A stretch of DNA of 64,000 nucleotides from CAZADH01 sp964483805 (GTDB lineage Bacteria; Muiribacteriota; Ozemobacteria; Ozemobacterales; Ozemobacteraceae), in the NCBI GenBank assembly GCA_964483805.1, contig CAZADH010000003.1, positions 1 through 64,000 of the forward strand, read 5' to 3'. Every line of letters begins with the position of its first letter. Position 1 is the stretch's first letter. Below, one piece after another: positions 41,047 through 50,864 of the stretch. The notes under the pieces were generated by a model. It ran no database searches, was not told where the DNA came from, and saw only the letters and a list, made by a program, of their open reading frames with translations. The position numbers were made by a program, and so were the translations under genes.

Positions 41047-42501
41047 TCAGTAGCGGTAATTCTCGGGCTTGTAGGGGCCCTCGACCGGGATACCGATGTA
41101 TTTGGCCTGCTCCTTGGTGAGCTTGGTCAGCTTGACGCCGATCTTCTCGAGGTGCAGACGGGCCACTTCTTCGTCGAGTTTCTTCGACAGGGTGGTGACG
41201 CCGATCTTGTGTTTGTTCGTCCAGAGGTCGAGCTGGGCGAGCGTCTGATTGGTGAACGAGGTGCTCATCACAAAGCTGGGGTGACCGTTGGCGCAACCCA
41301 GGTTGACGAGGCGGCCTTCGGCCAGCAAGTAGATGCTCGGACCACCCTTGGGGAAGGTGTAACGGTCGACCTGGGGCTTGATCTCTTCGTGCTTGATGCC
41401 GGCCCACTTGGTCAGCGCCGACACCTGGATCTCGCTGTCGAAGTGACCGATATTGCACACGATCGCCTGGTCTTTCATCTTCGACATGTGCTGGGCGGTG
41501 ATGATATCTACGTTGCCGGTGCAGGTAACGTAGATGTCGCCGACGCCGAGGGTCTCTTCGATGGTCTGGACCGGGAAACCGGCCATGGCCGCCTGCAGGG
41601 CGCAGATCGGGTCGATCTCGGTGACGATGACCTGGGCGCCGAAGCCGCGCATGCTCTGGGCGCAGCCCTTGCCGACATCGCCGTAGCCGCACACCACCAC
41701 TTTCTTGCCGGCCACCATGATGTCGGTGGCGCGTTTCAGGCCGTCGGCCAGGGACTCGCGGCAGCCGTAGAGGTTGTCGAACTTGGATTTGGTGACCGAG
41801 TCGTTGACGTTGATGGCGGGGAAGAGCAGCTTGCCCTCGTCGCGCATCTGGTAGAGGCGATGCACGCCGGTGGTGGTCTCTTCGCTGACGCCCTTGATCT
41901 GGGGAACCATCTCATGCCAGAGGTCGGGAGTCTGCTTGAGGGTCTCTTTGAGGCTGTTGAGCAGTTCCTGCTCGTCTTCGCTGCCGGCTTTGCGGTTGAG
42001 GAACTTGGCATCTTTTTCGGCCTGGTAGCCGAGGTGGATCATCATGGTCGCGTCGCCACCGTCGTCGACGATCAGGGTCGGGCCGGTGCCGTCGGGCCAG
42101 ATCAAGGTCTCGCGCACGCACCACCAGTACTCGGCGAGGGTCTCGCCCTTCCAGGCGAAAACGGGGACACCGGCCTTGGCGATGGCGGCCGCGGCGTGGT
42201 CTTGCGTCGAGAAGATGTTGCAACTGCACCAACGCACGTCGGCGCCGAGCTCGACCAGCGTCTCGATCAGGACGGCGGTCTGGATGGTCATGTGCAGCGA
42301 ACCGGCGACCTTGGCACCCTTGAGGGGCTTGATCTTGCCGTATTTCTCGCGCAGCGCCATCAAACCGGGCATCTCGTGCTCGGCGACGGTGATCTCTTTG
42401 CGGCCCCAAGCGGCCAACTCGATGTCTTTCACTTTGTAGGCGGGGCGTTGCGTGGTGGTCTTCTTGCTGTTCATGCGTTCTCGTTCCATTTGGGTACCCA
42501 T
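41047..42501 (-). CDS. ahcY: Adenosylhomocysteinase
   Basis: 484 residues from ATG 42501 (AGGAGG 4 bases upstream). An ATG at 42474, in a 4-base overlap with sahR, would shorten it by 9 residues. Hydrolyses S-adenosylhomocysteine to adenosine and homocysteine with bound NAD. Signatures: SLHMTIQTAVLIETLVELGA, CSCNIFSTQDHAAAAI, the NAD site VVCGYGDVGKGCAQSMRGFG, and C-terminal GPYKPENYRY. Cytoplasmic. Translationally linked to the regulator gene. Confidence 0.97.
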   Translation of the reverse strand: MGTQMERERMNSKKTTTQRPAYKVKDIELAAWGRKEITVAEHEMPGLMALREKYGKIKPLKGAKVAGSLHMTIQTAVLIETLVELGADVRWCSCNIFSTQDHAAAAIAKAGVPVFAWKGETLAEYWWCVRETLIWPDGTGPTLIVDDGGDATMMIHLGYQAEKDAKFLNRKAGSEDEQELLNSLKETLKQTPDLWHEMVPQIKGVSEETTTGVHRLYQMRDEGKLLFPAINVNDSVTKSKFDNLYGCRESLADGLKRATDIMVAGKKVVVCGYGDVGKGCAQSMRGFGAQVIVTEIDPICALQAAMAGFPVQTIEETLGVGDIYVTCTGNVDIITAQHMSKMKDQAIVCNIGHFDSEIQVSALTKWAGIKHEEIKPQVDRYTFPKGGPSIYLLAEGRLVNLGCANGHPSFVMSTSFTNQTLAQLDLWTNKHKIGVTTLSKKLDEEVARLHLEKIGVKLTKLTKEQAKYIGIPVEGPYKPENYRY

Positions 42502-43481
42502 GGGTCCTCCTGTTTGGATTTGGGACGGCCTGCGGCATGTTTGACCGTGGCCAGGAATACGGGAATTTTGGTCGCACCGGAGACAACCTGCCAGTCGTCG
42601 AGCGCGAGCCCGACTTCGCGGCAGGACTGGGTCAGACCGGCGCGCGGAAAACCGCACACGCGGTCGTGGCATTTCTTGGCCAGGGCGCTGTCGTGGTGCT
42701 GATCGAAGTCGAGAATGATCATGCGACCCCCGCGCCGAAGCACGCGAGCGACTTCGGCCAGGACGGGCCGGACATCATCGAGGTGATGAAGAACCATCGA
42801 GGCGACGACCAGGTCGGCGCTGTGGTCGGGCAGGGGAAGGTGTTCGAGATCACCGAGTCGAAACTGGATATCGGCACGGCCGCCCTTGTCGGCTCTTTTG
42901 CGGGCGGCTTTGATCATGGCCTCGGCCCGATCGATGCCGATGTAATGGCGCCCCTGGGGCAACCCACACAGCAGTCGGCCGTCTCCGGAGCCAAGATCGA
43001 CAATCGTCTCAGCCTCGCCAAGCATACGTTGTATGACAGTTACCTCGTCGAGCTTGCCCAGGTAACGATCGCGGACCTGATACCAACGGGGGCCGATCTC
43101 TTCACGTTCGGTGGCGAGTCGGCGTTCGCGTTCTTCGAGGCAGGTGCGGGCCCGCCCGAGATCGTGGGGAAAGAATGCGGGATCGGGTGCCGAGGCGGCC
43201 AGGACATCGAGGAGGCCGGGGTGTTCGGGAGACGTGGCAACCGGGCCGGGAAGAAGCGAGTAGGCGACGCGCACGCCCTTGCGGGTAGGCGTAATGAAAG
43301 CACAGTCGGTGAGAACGCGCAGATGGCGGGAGGTTCTGGGTTGCGAGACCCGAAGGACCTGGGCCAGTTCGTTGACCTCGAAGGGTCCGAACAACTGCAA
43401 CACTCGGATGATGCGCAGGCGGGTTTCGTCGCCGAGCGCTTTGCAGCCGGCAAGAAAGTGGCGGATGCTCAGGCGGTGCAT
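42471..43481 (-). CDS. sahR: SahR-type ArsR regulator fused to a methyltransferase domain
   Basis: 336 residues. N-terminal 95 residues are an ArsR winged helix (LAGCKALGDETRLRIIRVLQ; ELAQVLRVSQPRTSRHLRVL). Residues about 150-320 are a class I methyltransferase-like domain (ETIVDLGSGDGRLLCGLP; HYIGIDRAEAMIKAA; DLVVASMVLHHLDDVRPVL). In SahR proteins this domain senses S-adenosylhomocysteine or SAM and regulates ahcY and methionine-cycle genes. Position directly before ahcY, overlapping by 31 bases, and AT-rich inverted elements upstream support the assignment. The enzymatic activity of the domain is unknown. Confidence 0.88.
   Translation of the reverse strand: MHRLSIRHFLAGCKALGDETRLRIIRVLQLFGPFEVNELAQVLRVSQPRTSRHLRVLTDCAFITPTRKGVRVAYSLLPGPVATSPEHPGLLDVLAASAPDPAFFPHDLGRARTCLEERERRLATEREEIGPRWYQVRDRYLGKLDEVTVIQRMLGEAETIVDLGSGDGRLLCGLPQGRHYIGIDRAEAMIKAARKRADKGGRADIQFRLGDLEHLPLPDHSADLVVASMVLHHLDDVRPVLAEVARVLRRGGRMIILDFDQHHDSALAKKCHDRVCGFPRAGLTQSCREVGLALDDWQVVSGATKIPVFLATVKHAAGRPKSKQEDPWVPKWNENA
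43024..43034. repeat. ATAC-N3-GTAT palindrome, copy 7 (ATACGTTGTAT)
   Basis: Inside sahR. Confidence 0.75.
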
Positions 43482-43493
43482 GGGTTGGCGGCG

Positions 43494-43764
43494 GTGCGCG
43501 GCGCGGTCATCGAGATATCATTCATAAACATATGCAGATATACTTATAGACGAACAGAGACAACTCGTCAAGTCCTTTGTGTACTGGACCGACGGTTCAG
43601 ACTCAACTGTCTCCGCGGAACCGCACCGAAAACCATGATAACAGGCGGACACACAGCACGGCACCCGGATGCCTGACCGAGATCAACGATGGTAATAATA
43701 AGTATATAAATATATCTGCATATACATATATATTTATCGGCACCCACCTTCGCGGTCGCTGCGC
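43494..43764 (-). promoter_or_regulatory. sahR promoter region with two inverted AT-rich operators
   Basis: The 283-base gap upstream of sahR contains two AT-rich elements that are inverted relatives: ATGCAGATATACTTAT (43532-43547) and, on the other strand, the same sequence with 8 extra bases at 43698-43721 within AT-rich 43694-43737. They share the ends ATGCAGATAT and ATACTTAT. ArsR-type repressors bind such palindromic AT-rich sites; the DNA between them is GC-rich and featureless. Confidence 0.6.
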
Positions 43765-46689
43765 TCAAACCCGCCGCGACACCGCCGTCACGCCCGCAGT
43801 GTCCGGACTACCCGCCCCGTCCCAGTGCCACGCCATCACCGTCACGTCGTCGTCGAACGCCCCAGGCCCCACCAGGCCGCGATGCCAGCGCCCCACATTC
43901 TCCACCGTCTCCCGCGGCGTCGCTCCGATCAACGATTGCACCTGCGCCGTCAATCGATCGTAGCCCACCTGCCGATCGGTCCCCGCCAACCGCGACTCGA
44001 CCAGGCCGTCGGTGTGGAACAGCAGGACGTCGCCCGGTTCGATCGCGATCTTCACCGTGCGCGGTTGCACCATGCGCATCGCCCCAATCGGAAAACCGAT
44101 CGCCTCGAGCATCTCCACCTGGCTGCCCCGCACCAGAACCGGACAATTGTGACCCGCATTCGCCAAGGTCACCGTCCGCGTCGCCAGATCGATCTCGGCC
44201 AGCAACAGCGTCATGAAGTACCGTTTCTGCAATACGTTATACATTGATCGATAGAGCACTGCCAGCATCGCGCCCGGCGCCCGCAGGTCGGCCAGCAATG
44301 TCATCATTGCCTTCGCCATGGCCACGACCAGCGCCGGACCGGTGCCGTGCCCGGTGACATCGCCGATCGACACGAGCATGCTGTGCGGCCCCGTCGCCCG
44401 ATAGTCGAACCAGTCGCCGCCCATCCGACTCGCCGCCTCGCTGCGCCCATAAATCGCCGCCTCGCCAACCCGCAGGACCTCGTGCGGAAACAGGCTCTCC
44501 GCGACGGCCCGCCCCACCTCGAGGTCGGCCAGCCCTTCGAGCATACCGTTGAACGCACCGACCAACCGCCCCAGTTCGTCGTCACCGCTGGCCGGCAGCC
44601 GCACCGCAAAGTGACGTCGTTCGATCGCGGCAATACCGTCGGCCAGCGCGGCAATCGGCCGCAACAGGGTGCGACGCAACACCAGGCCGGCTGCCGACCC
44701 CGCCCCCAGCAGCATCACGGCAACCATCAGGAACACGTGATCGATGCGCCGCAGTTCTGCACGCAGTGCCGTGTCTTCATGACAGGCAAAGAAACGCGCC
44801 CCCTGCATCTGCACGCCGCAAACGCCGACCAGGACACGTCCCCCTCCGCTCGATTCCGTGCGAAAGCGGACAATCGGCAGACCCTGCCGCGACAACACCG
44901 GGCCCAGACGCCTTGTCCATCGCTCCATGCCATACGGGTCGGGAACGGGCAACCGGTCGGCATCGCGGAAACGGGCCACCATCTGCGCCACGCCGAACAA
45001 CTCGTCACACTGTTCCCGCGTATCGGCAAGAAACTGCCGAGCCAATTCCGAACCTGTCCATACAATGTAGGCCATCGCGCGGATCTCGCCGTCCCATTCG
45101 AGCGGATACATGAACAGCCGACCGGTTTCAGCGCCAATCGTCGACTCGGCAATCCGGCCAACCGCCTGTTGCAGTTGCCCGATCATGCGTTCACCGTCGA
45201 GTCCCGACGACTCCGAGGTCGCACCGATCATCTCGATGACCCGGTTCGGCCGCGCATTCGGACGGCTGCGGTTCAACCGCGCAATCATGAACGGCGCCAC
45301 CACCTGCATCATCGCCAGCGACTGGCTCGAGCGACCGTCATTGGCGAGACTGCGGCCGCCGGCATCAACGATACCCATGATCATCTTCCCGCGCCGATGC
45401 CGCTCGAGCACGGCCATGACCTCCGACACCACGACATTCTGACTCCCGGAAATGCCACGGCCAAGATGCATCCGCAGTGAGTTTTCCACGGCACTGACCC
45501 AGGATGAGTAACGTGAATCGTAGGCATACAGTCGACACTCGAGTTGTGACACCACCCCATGGCGCAACAACCGTTCCCGCTCCTCGATGAGACCGTTGGT
45601 CGCAATGGCCAACAAGCCAAGAGGGATGCCCACAGCAAACGCGAACAGCGCCGGCAGTTGCCAACGCAGAGAGATTCCGCCTGCCGACGAGCCGAAACTG
45701 AGGGTCCAGGACACAACAATGCCGAGCAGAAACAAAACGACGGCCAGAACACACGCGCCTTCCCAGTGAAGGCCCCGCACCGCGCTGCCGCGATCGGTCG
45801 CGGTGAGCACCAAGCGGTATCGTGCGCTGAGCACCTTCTGGACCCACGCGCGCGAGCCCACCCGCATCACCTCACCGGACGTCTGGCCGAGTCGGGCCAG
45901 GGCCATGTCGAGCTCCTGCGACGACACACCGAAACGCGGGGCCTGAACGCCTGATGACCCACGCATGTCGACAATGCCGGCACCCAGCAGCCGGTCCTGA
46001 CGCCGCATCGACGACAGTATGACGGCCATGCCGAGATGGTGTGCCTTGGGGCTCTGGGAAACGAACTCCGCCACCATGCCGTGCGGCCCGGGTTCCTGCA
46101 TCATGAACCACCGTCGATGCATATGGGTCGAGGCATCGGTGCGATAATTGAAATGGATCGGCGAGTTATTGCGCGAAAACAGCGGGCCGATCCAGGTGCG
46201 GTGGAACGCCGCCGACCGCGACCACAATTGTTGCGTCGCGTCGGTCATCGCGGCCTTCTCGCACGCCTCCCGAAAGAACGGACGGGCATAGGACGACCTG
46301 AGCCGAACATCCGACAGGCTGGCCACGATATCGCCGCGGCCGTCGAAAACCAGAAACTCGAGGACCCCCGGGAATGCCCGACGCAGCACCTGCTGCGCAC
46401 GGCGAAGCCGGAGCTGCCCCGCCAAACCCGGACCGGGCGAGCGCAGCAGTTTGGGCGCCCATGATTGAAGCATGTACCAGTCGAGGTTCGTATCGACGAA
46501 GCCAAATCGGTCTTCGAGGCGGTCGCATACCCGATCGAGGGCAAGCCGCTCCTGGCGCGCCAACCGTTGCGCATACAGCACCAGGAGCAGGGCGAGCGGC
46601 AAACCGACGGCAATGGTTGTCACCACCGCCCAGCGCAATCGCGGAAATACATCGCAGGACGAACCCTGGCCGCCGCGTTCGGTCAGCAT
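43765..46689 (-). CDS. Double-sensor SpoIIE-family serine phosphatase
   Basis: 974 residues. Layout: TM1 (WAVVTTIAVGLPLALLLVLY), periplasmic sensor of about 260, two adjacent TM segments (CVLAVVLFLLGIVVSWTLSF; LPALFAFAVGIPLGLLAIAT), a second extracytoplasmic sensor of about 270, TM4 (FLMVAVMLLGAGSAAGLVL), HAMP (LLRPIAALADGIAAIERRHF), then a PP2C-type SpoIIE domain with its metal-binding aspartates: GGDWFDY, SIGDVTGHGTGPALVV, FHTDGLVES, FDDDVTVM. It probably dephosphorylates an anti-sigma-factor antagonist; none is nearby. Paralogous to the next gene upstream, overlapping it by 7 bases. Confidence 0.9.
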   Translation of the reverse strand: MLTERGGQGSSCDVFPRLRWAVVTTIAVGLPLALLLVLYAQRLARQERLALDRVCDRLEDRFGFVDTNLDWYMLQSWAPKLLRSPGPGLAGQLRLRRAQQVLRRAFPGVLEFLVFDGRGDIVASLSDVRLRSSYARPFFREACEKAAMTDATQQLWSRSAAFHRTWIGPLFSRNNSPIHFNYRTDASTHMHRRWFMMQEPGPHGMVAEFVSQSPKAHHLGMAVILSSMRRQDRLLGAGIVDMRGSSGVQAPRFGVSSQELDMALARLGQTSGEVMRVGSRAWVQKVLSARYRLVLTATDRGSAVRGLHWEGACVLAVVLFLLGIVVSWTLSFGSSAGGISLRWQLPALFAFAVGIPLGLLAIATNGLIEERERLLRHGVVSQLECRLYAYDSRYSSWVSAVENSLRMHLGRGISGSQNVVVSEVMAVLERHRRGKMIMGIVDAGGRSLANDGRSSQSLAMMQVVAPFMIARLNRSRPNARPNRVIEMIGATSESSGLDGERMIGQLQQAVGRIAESTIGAETGRLFMYPLEWDGEIRAMAYIVWTGSELARQFLADTREQCDELFGVAQMVARFRDADRLPVPDPYGMERWTRRLGPVLSRQGLPIVRFRTESSGGGRVLVGVCGVQMQGARFFACHEDTALRAELRRIDHVFLMVAVMLLGAGSAAGLVLRRTLLRPIAALADGIAAIERRHFAVRLPASGDDELGRLVGAFNGMLEGLADLEVGRAVAESLFPHEVLRVGEAAIYGRSEAASRMGGDWFDYRATGPHSMLVSIGDVTGHGTGPALVVAMAKAMMTLLADLRAPGAMLAVLYRSMYNVLQKRYFMTLLLAEIDLATRTVTLANAGHNCPVLVRGSQVEMLEAIGFPIGAMRMVQPRTVKIAIEPGDVLLFHTDGLVESRLAGTDRQVGYDRLTAQVQSLIGATPRETVENVGRWHRGLVGPGAFDDDVTVMAWHWDGAGSPDTAGVTAVSRRV

Positions 46690-49640
46690 GGCTTCACCTG
46701 ACCGTCTGTGACCGGCTGCAATACAATGAGTGACAGGTCATCATCGAAAGGACGGTCGCCCGACAGCACGGCATGCCGCGCCCGGATCGCCGCTTCCGTG
46801 GCCCCTGGTCCGGCACGTCGCAAGGCCGGCAATTCACGGCCCCACCGCTCGTAATCGAGCGCGATTCCGTCGCTATCGAGCGTTTCAACGAGACAGTCGG
46901 AGTAGAAGACCAGGTATTCGTCTGGGGCCAGGTCGGCGCGAACCCTCTGAAACACAGGGCGCGAACCGGCCCCCAACGGGCGACTGGGAACACCCAGCAA
47001 ACGAGCGCGCTTGGGCGACACGATGAACGGATGATTCTGGCCGGCCAGAAAGAGTTCAATACTTCGTATTGCCGGATCGAACGTGGCCACGAGGCAGGTC
47101 ATCATCCGGCGCCCATGCATGGTTTGGCGAATGACCCGGTGCAGATCGGTGAGCACCTCGTCCGGTGACGCATCCACATGTTCCTGGCGACGGTCGGCAT
47201 GGTGCGCCACCACCACCTTGGCCATTGCCGACATCAGGGCCGCGGCCACACCGTGTCCCGCCGCGTCACCAATGACAATCATGAGGCGACCGTCGGGCAG
47301 CGAGAAGTAGTCGAGAAAGTCGCCGCCAATGCGCAACGCGGAGCGACAGCGGCCACAGACCGACCACCCCGACATCACCAGCGGTTGGTCGGGGAAGAGG
47401 CCTTCCTGAACGACCCGCGCCACTTCGAGATCCTGGGTGTCGCCGACCATGGTGTTGAACGCCCGGGCCAGCATGCCCAGTTCGTCGGCAGCCAACACGG
47501 GAATGCGCACGTCGAATCGGCGCTTCTGCATGCAACTGACCCCGTAGGCCAGGTGACCGATCGGCTCGAGCACGCGTCGGGCCAGCAAGGCCCCGGTGGT
47601 GATGGTGCAAGCCAGCACCGCCAGCGCCACCGTCTGGAAACACCATGACAGCCAGGCCAGCTCGAGCCGCACATGCCGATCGGACGACACCGCCACCAGA
47701 GAGAACTCGCGCAACTCGCGACCGCGAACTCCGGTGAGAATCAGGGTCTCGTCGAACCGTCCCACGGCTGCCCGTGCCGCCCGGGTTTCCGAGCGGATGC
47801 GCTCGGCGAAGCGCGCGATGATGGCCCGATCACGGGACGCCCGCGGTACCGACCACCCGGGACGGGCATCGTGAATGGCATAGATGCGCCGATCGGCCTT
47901 CGCCACACCCAGCGCCGGAACCCTTCGCCAGGCATACTCCCGCTCCGTCCACTCGCGACTCCAGAACACACACAGCATCAACCAGGGCCGCTGACGCGCA
48001 TCGTGAATTGGAAACATCGCGAAACCGAAGCGGATATCGCCGAATTCGGTGATCCCGACCGAGCCAACCGACAGTGCGAGTTTGGTGAAGATGCCCCCGA
48101 AATCGGCAACGAAGTTGCGGCCGGTGACCGCCATCGCGCGCCCGAGAATGCCGAGATATTCGGGCGGCGCGAGTTGCCGCAACACCAACGTCGCGGCATC
48201 GCCAACCATGCGCAACACCCCCAGGTCGACGTCGGCGCTCGACCGCCCCACCCAGCGCCAGACCGAGCGACCGCTGGTATCACGCAACTCGCAGCCGGTC
48301 CAGCGAAACCGCCTTTGCAGGCGGCCCAGCCACGTGGTCAAGCTGGCCAGGTCGTCCGTCGGTGAGTGGCGAACCGGATCGAGGTGCTCCGGCAGTTCCT
48401 GCCACTCGGCGCTCTGATCGTCTTTGAACGAGCGATCGATGCCCACCAGTTGCCGGGTTGCGTCCTCGTGCAGTTGATCGAGCAGCACCTGGCGGCGGTC
48501 TGAAAGGTAACTGAACACGACACCGGCAAGCATGATGATCGGCAGGCCGGCAGCAAAAGCGAAAGCCAACACCAGCTTGGCACGGATCGACGGCGCGACC
48601 AGAGCAATCGGGTCGAATCCGGCCTGCCGCCAGACCACGACACATCCGGCAATCAGCAATACAATGAGAATACATATCAATGTTGCCGCCGTGTGGTCGG
48701 GGCGACCACCCGACAGGCGGATCAGCACGCTCCACCCGGGGGTCAGGGTCCGGTGCGACCAAAACGCATCGTCACGCCATCCGTGCGGCAGCGATTGTGC
48801 ATCGAGTTCGGCAGCCAGGCGCGCCACCGTGGATCCCTCGGACCCGAAACCCCGGCACATACCTGCATCAGCGGTGAAGTCGCGCCCCAGCAAAGCCACG
48901 CGACACGACGGTGAACCGGGATGTCGGGCCCGGTCCCATTGATTGATCAAATCGACCATGCGCCGGACGAACACCGGTCGCGGCGGATCGACGAACTCGA
49001 GGCACACGATCACCATGCCCCGCCGATGCGGTCCCGACACGAAGACGCAACGACGGCCGTCGGCATGGGTGGCCGCCAGCACCAGGCGATCGTGGATGGC
49101 GCGGTTGATGGGCACGTTGGCGCCGAGATAGCCGCGCACGAACCCCCGTTGCCGTTCACCGGCCTCCGTGTCACCGGCAAGCATGGCCCGATAATCGGTG
49201 TGGAAGCGGCGCAGAACCTGACGCGCCGCCGGCATGCCGCCACACTGCCCCAGGACGTTGCCGTCACCATCGAGCACGATCCAGGTCGAGGCGACTCCGA
49301 GGACCCGGCGGATCGCCTGCATTCTCGCCCGACAGACCGCCGCCGGTTGCGCCGCGGCCAGGATGACACGCGTCTGCCTGGCCAACCAGCGTGTCCAGAT
49401 CGACTCTTCATCGACGTAATCCGCCAGACCACGCAGGAGTCTCTCGGCCCGCCGCTCCTGAGCGACCCGCCACCGCACCTCGCTCTCGCGCGCCCGCACT
49501 CCGAGAATGAATGCCCCCAGAAGCAGCGGCACGAGGATCAGAATTACCGAGGTGAAATCGACCCACGACTGTTGTCCAGTCCGTGGGTTTGTGCCGACCG
49601 ACCCGCATCCACTGCCCGAAACGGCTACCATCGTTCGCAT
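46683..49640 (-). CDS. Double-sensor SpoIIE-family serine phosphatase, paralogue
   Basis: 985 residues from ATG 49640; the frame is open to 49706 but no good ribosome site is seen. Same layout as its neighbour: TM (VILILVPLLLGAFILGV), sensor, TM pair (ATLICILIVLLIAGCVVVW; LVLAFAFAAGLPIIMLAGVV), sensor, TM (TVALAVLACTITTGALLARR), HAMP, SpoIIE domain with GGDFLDYF, VIGDAAGHGVAAALMS, FYSDCLVET and FDDDLSLIV. The third metal motif has Ser-Asp-Cys instead of Thr-Asp-Gly. The long divergence outside the catalytic core suggests different signals feeding a similar output. Confidence 0.88.
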   Translation of the reverse strand: MRTMVAVSGSGCGSVGTNPRTGQQSWVDFTSVILILVPLLLGAFILGVRARESEVRWRVAQERRAERLLRGLADYVDEESIWTRWLARQTRVILAAAQPAAVCRARMQAIRRVLGVASTWIVLDGDGNVLGQCGGMPAARQVLRRFHTDYRAMLAGDTEAGERQRGFVRGYLGANVPINRAIHDRLVLAATHADGRRCVFVSGPHRRGMVIVCLEFVDPPRPVFVRRMVDLINQWDRARHPGSPSCRVALLGRDFTADAGMCRGFGSEGSTVARLAAELDAQSLPHGWRDDAFWSHRTLTPGWSVLIRLSGGRPDHTAATLICILIVLLIAGCVVVWRQAGFDPIALVAPSIRAKLVLAFAFAAGLPIIMLAGVVFSYLSDRRQVLLDQLHEDATRQLVGIDRSFKDDQSAEWQELPEHLDPVRHSPTDDLASLTTWLGRLQRRFRWTGCELRDTSGRSVWRWVGRSSADVDLGVLRMVGDAATLVLRQLAPPEYLGILGRAMAVTGRNFVADFGGIFTKLALSVGSVGITEFGDIRFGFAMFPIHDARQRPWLMLCVFWSREWTEREYAWRRVPALGVAKADRRIYAIHDARPGWSVPRASRDRAIIARFAERIRSETRAARAAVGRFDETLILTGVRGRELREFSLVAVSSDRHVRLELAWLSWCFQTVALAVLACTITTGALLARRVLEPIGHLAYGVSCMQKRRFDVRIPVLAADELGMLARAFNTMVGDTQDLEVARVVQEGLFPDQPLVMSGWSVCGRCRSALRIGGDFLDYFSLPDGRLMIVIGDAAGHGVAAALMSAMAKVVVAHHADRRQEHVDASPDEVLTDLHRVIRQTMHGRRMMTCLVATFDPAIRSIELFLAGQNHPFIVSPKRARLLGVPSRPLGAGSRPVFQRVRADLAPDEYLVFYSDCLVETLDSDGIALDYERWGRELPALRRAGPGATEAAIRARHAVLSGDRPFDDDLSLIVLQPVTDGQVKPC
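47059..47069. repeat. ATAC-N3-GTAT palindrome, copy 8 (ATACTTCGTAT)
   Basis: Inside the second SpoIIE gene; extends to CAATAC-TTC-GTATTG (6+3+6). Confidence 0.8.
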
Positions 49641-49730
49641 GGTAACACGAGATGCATACACCGCCGCGGTTGGTGTAAGATTCCCGTGAACCTCTCCGCA
49701 AGCCACCGTATCCGAGAAAGGACGCCTTGC

Positions 49731-50549
49731 ATGACCACGACGATCGCCTGGTTCTCCGGCACGGGAAACTCACTGAGCGTCGCCCGCGACCTCGCCACGA
49801 CCCTCGGAGACACCACGCTCGCTCCGATACCACGCCTGCTCGCGGCAAAGCAGGTTTCGCCGACCGGGGAGCGGCTCGGCCTTGTGTTTCCCGTGTATTC
49901 GTGGGGCATGCCGGACGTTGTCCGCCGCTACGTCGAGACCCTCGAGACAAGCAATACAAAATATGTCTTTGCCGTTGCCACCTGCGGCGGCTCGGGCGGC
50001 GCCACGCTGCGCTCGCTCGACACCCTGCTCAAACAGCGTGGTGGCCGCCTCGATGCGGGGTTCTACGTGACCATGCCGGGCAACTGCACACCTCTGTACG
50101 GCGGCCCCAGCCCCGACAAACTACCGCATCTCATTGCCCGCGCCGACGCGCGGGTCGCTGCGATCGGCGCACAGATCCGGGCCAATCATCACGGGGTCGA
50201 GCGCGACTTCATGCTCGCCGACTGGTTGTCGTGCCTTCTCTATCCCGGGTTCAGCCGCACGGTCAACGGCAGCGACAAACGGTTCAAGGTCACCCACGCC
50301 TGCACGCACTGCGGCTTGTGTGCCCGCGTGTGCCCGGTCGGCAACATCATCATGGGCAACGACCGTCTGCCGGTCTGGCAGCACCGGTGCCAGATGTGCT
50401 TGGCCTGCCTGCAGTTCTGTCCGACGGAGGCCATCCAGTACTGGCGCCTGACCAAGGGGGTCCGGCGCTATCGCCATCCGCGCATCAGCGCGGCCGACCT
50501 GACCGGGCAACAACCGCCGACTGAAAACGAAGCCGGGGCAGCGCGCTGA
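49731..50549 (+). CDS. EFR1-type flavodoxin plus bacterial ferredoxin protein
   Basis: 272 residues, GAAAGGA upstream of ATG 49731. Residues 1-160 are flavodoxin-like (IAWFSGTGNSLSVARDLAT with the FMN loop; GLVFPVYSWGMPDVVRRYVE). The C-terminus has two 4Fe-4S motifs: CTHCGLCARVCPVGNI and CQMCLACLQFCPTEAI. Such proteins are thought to shuttle electrons in anaerobes; no partner enzyme lies next to it. Its stop overlaps the ATG of the 50549 gene. Confidence 0.88.
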   Translation: MTTTIAWFSGTGNSLSVARDLATTLGDTTLAPIPRLLAAKQVSPTGERLGLVFPVYSWGMPDVVRRYVETLETSNTKYVFAVATCGGSGGATLRSLDTLLKQRGGRLDAGFYVTMPGNCTPLYGGPSPDKLPHLIARADARVAAIGAQIRANHHGVERDFMLADWLSCLLYPGFSRTVNGSDKRFKVTHACTHCGLCARVCPVGNIIMGNDRLPVWQHRCQMCLACLQFCPTEAIQYWRLTKGVRRYRHPRISAADLTGQQPPTENEAGAAR

Positions 50550-50767
50550 TGGCGTACGGATACATCCTCGGGCTGCCCATTGGCGTGTTTTTCATGCTCG
50601 TGTTGTTCGTAGTGACACCCTTGTTGATCTGGGTGTTCTGGTTGATCATGGGTGCCCTCGAGAAGGCCGGCATGGAACGCCGGGCGCGCTATCAACAGGA
50701 GCAACTCGACGCCGTCGACCAACACCGCGACGCCATCGACAGCGAAACCGGAACCGACGAAAAATAA
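50549..50767 (+). CDS. Small membrane protein
   Basis: 72 residues, TGATG overlap with the flavodoxin gene. Residues 5-38 are hydrophobic, with one or two TM helices (LPIGVFFMLVLFVVTPLLIW). The C-terminal half is a charged amphipathic helix. Unknown role; possibly an accessory to the upstream redox protein. Confidence 0.5.
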   Translation: MAYGYILGLPIGVFFMLVLFVVTPLLIWVFWLIMGALEKAGMERRARYQQEQLDAVDQHRDAIDSETGTDEK

Positions 50768-50864
50768 CGCTGCCGGCGGGCACGGCCAACCCCAGCAGCG
50801 GCCCCCGGGAATGCGCATCAATTGCGGGCGCGCTGCGTTGACACCCGAACGGTGGTGGGCTACC

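Noticed and set aside
40957..42702. 581-codon plus-strand frame opposite ahcY
   Set aside because: Antisense of ahcY, an unmistakable gene; the long frame results from GC-rich codon bias.
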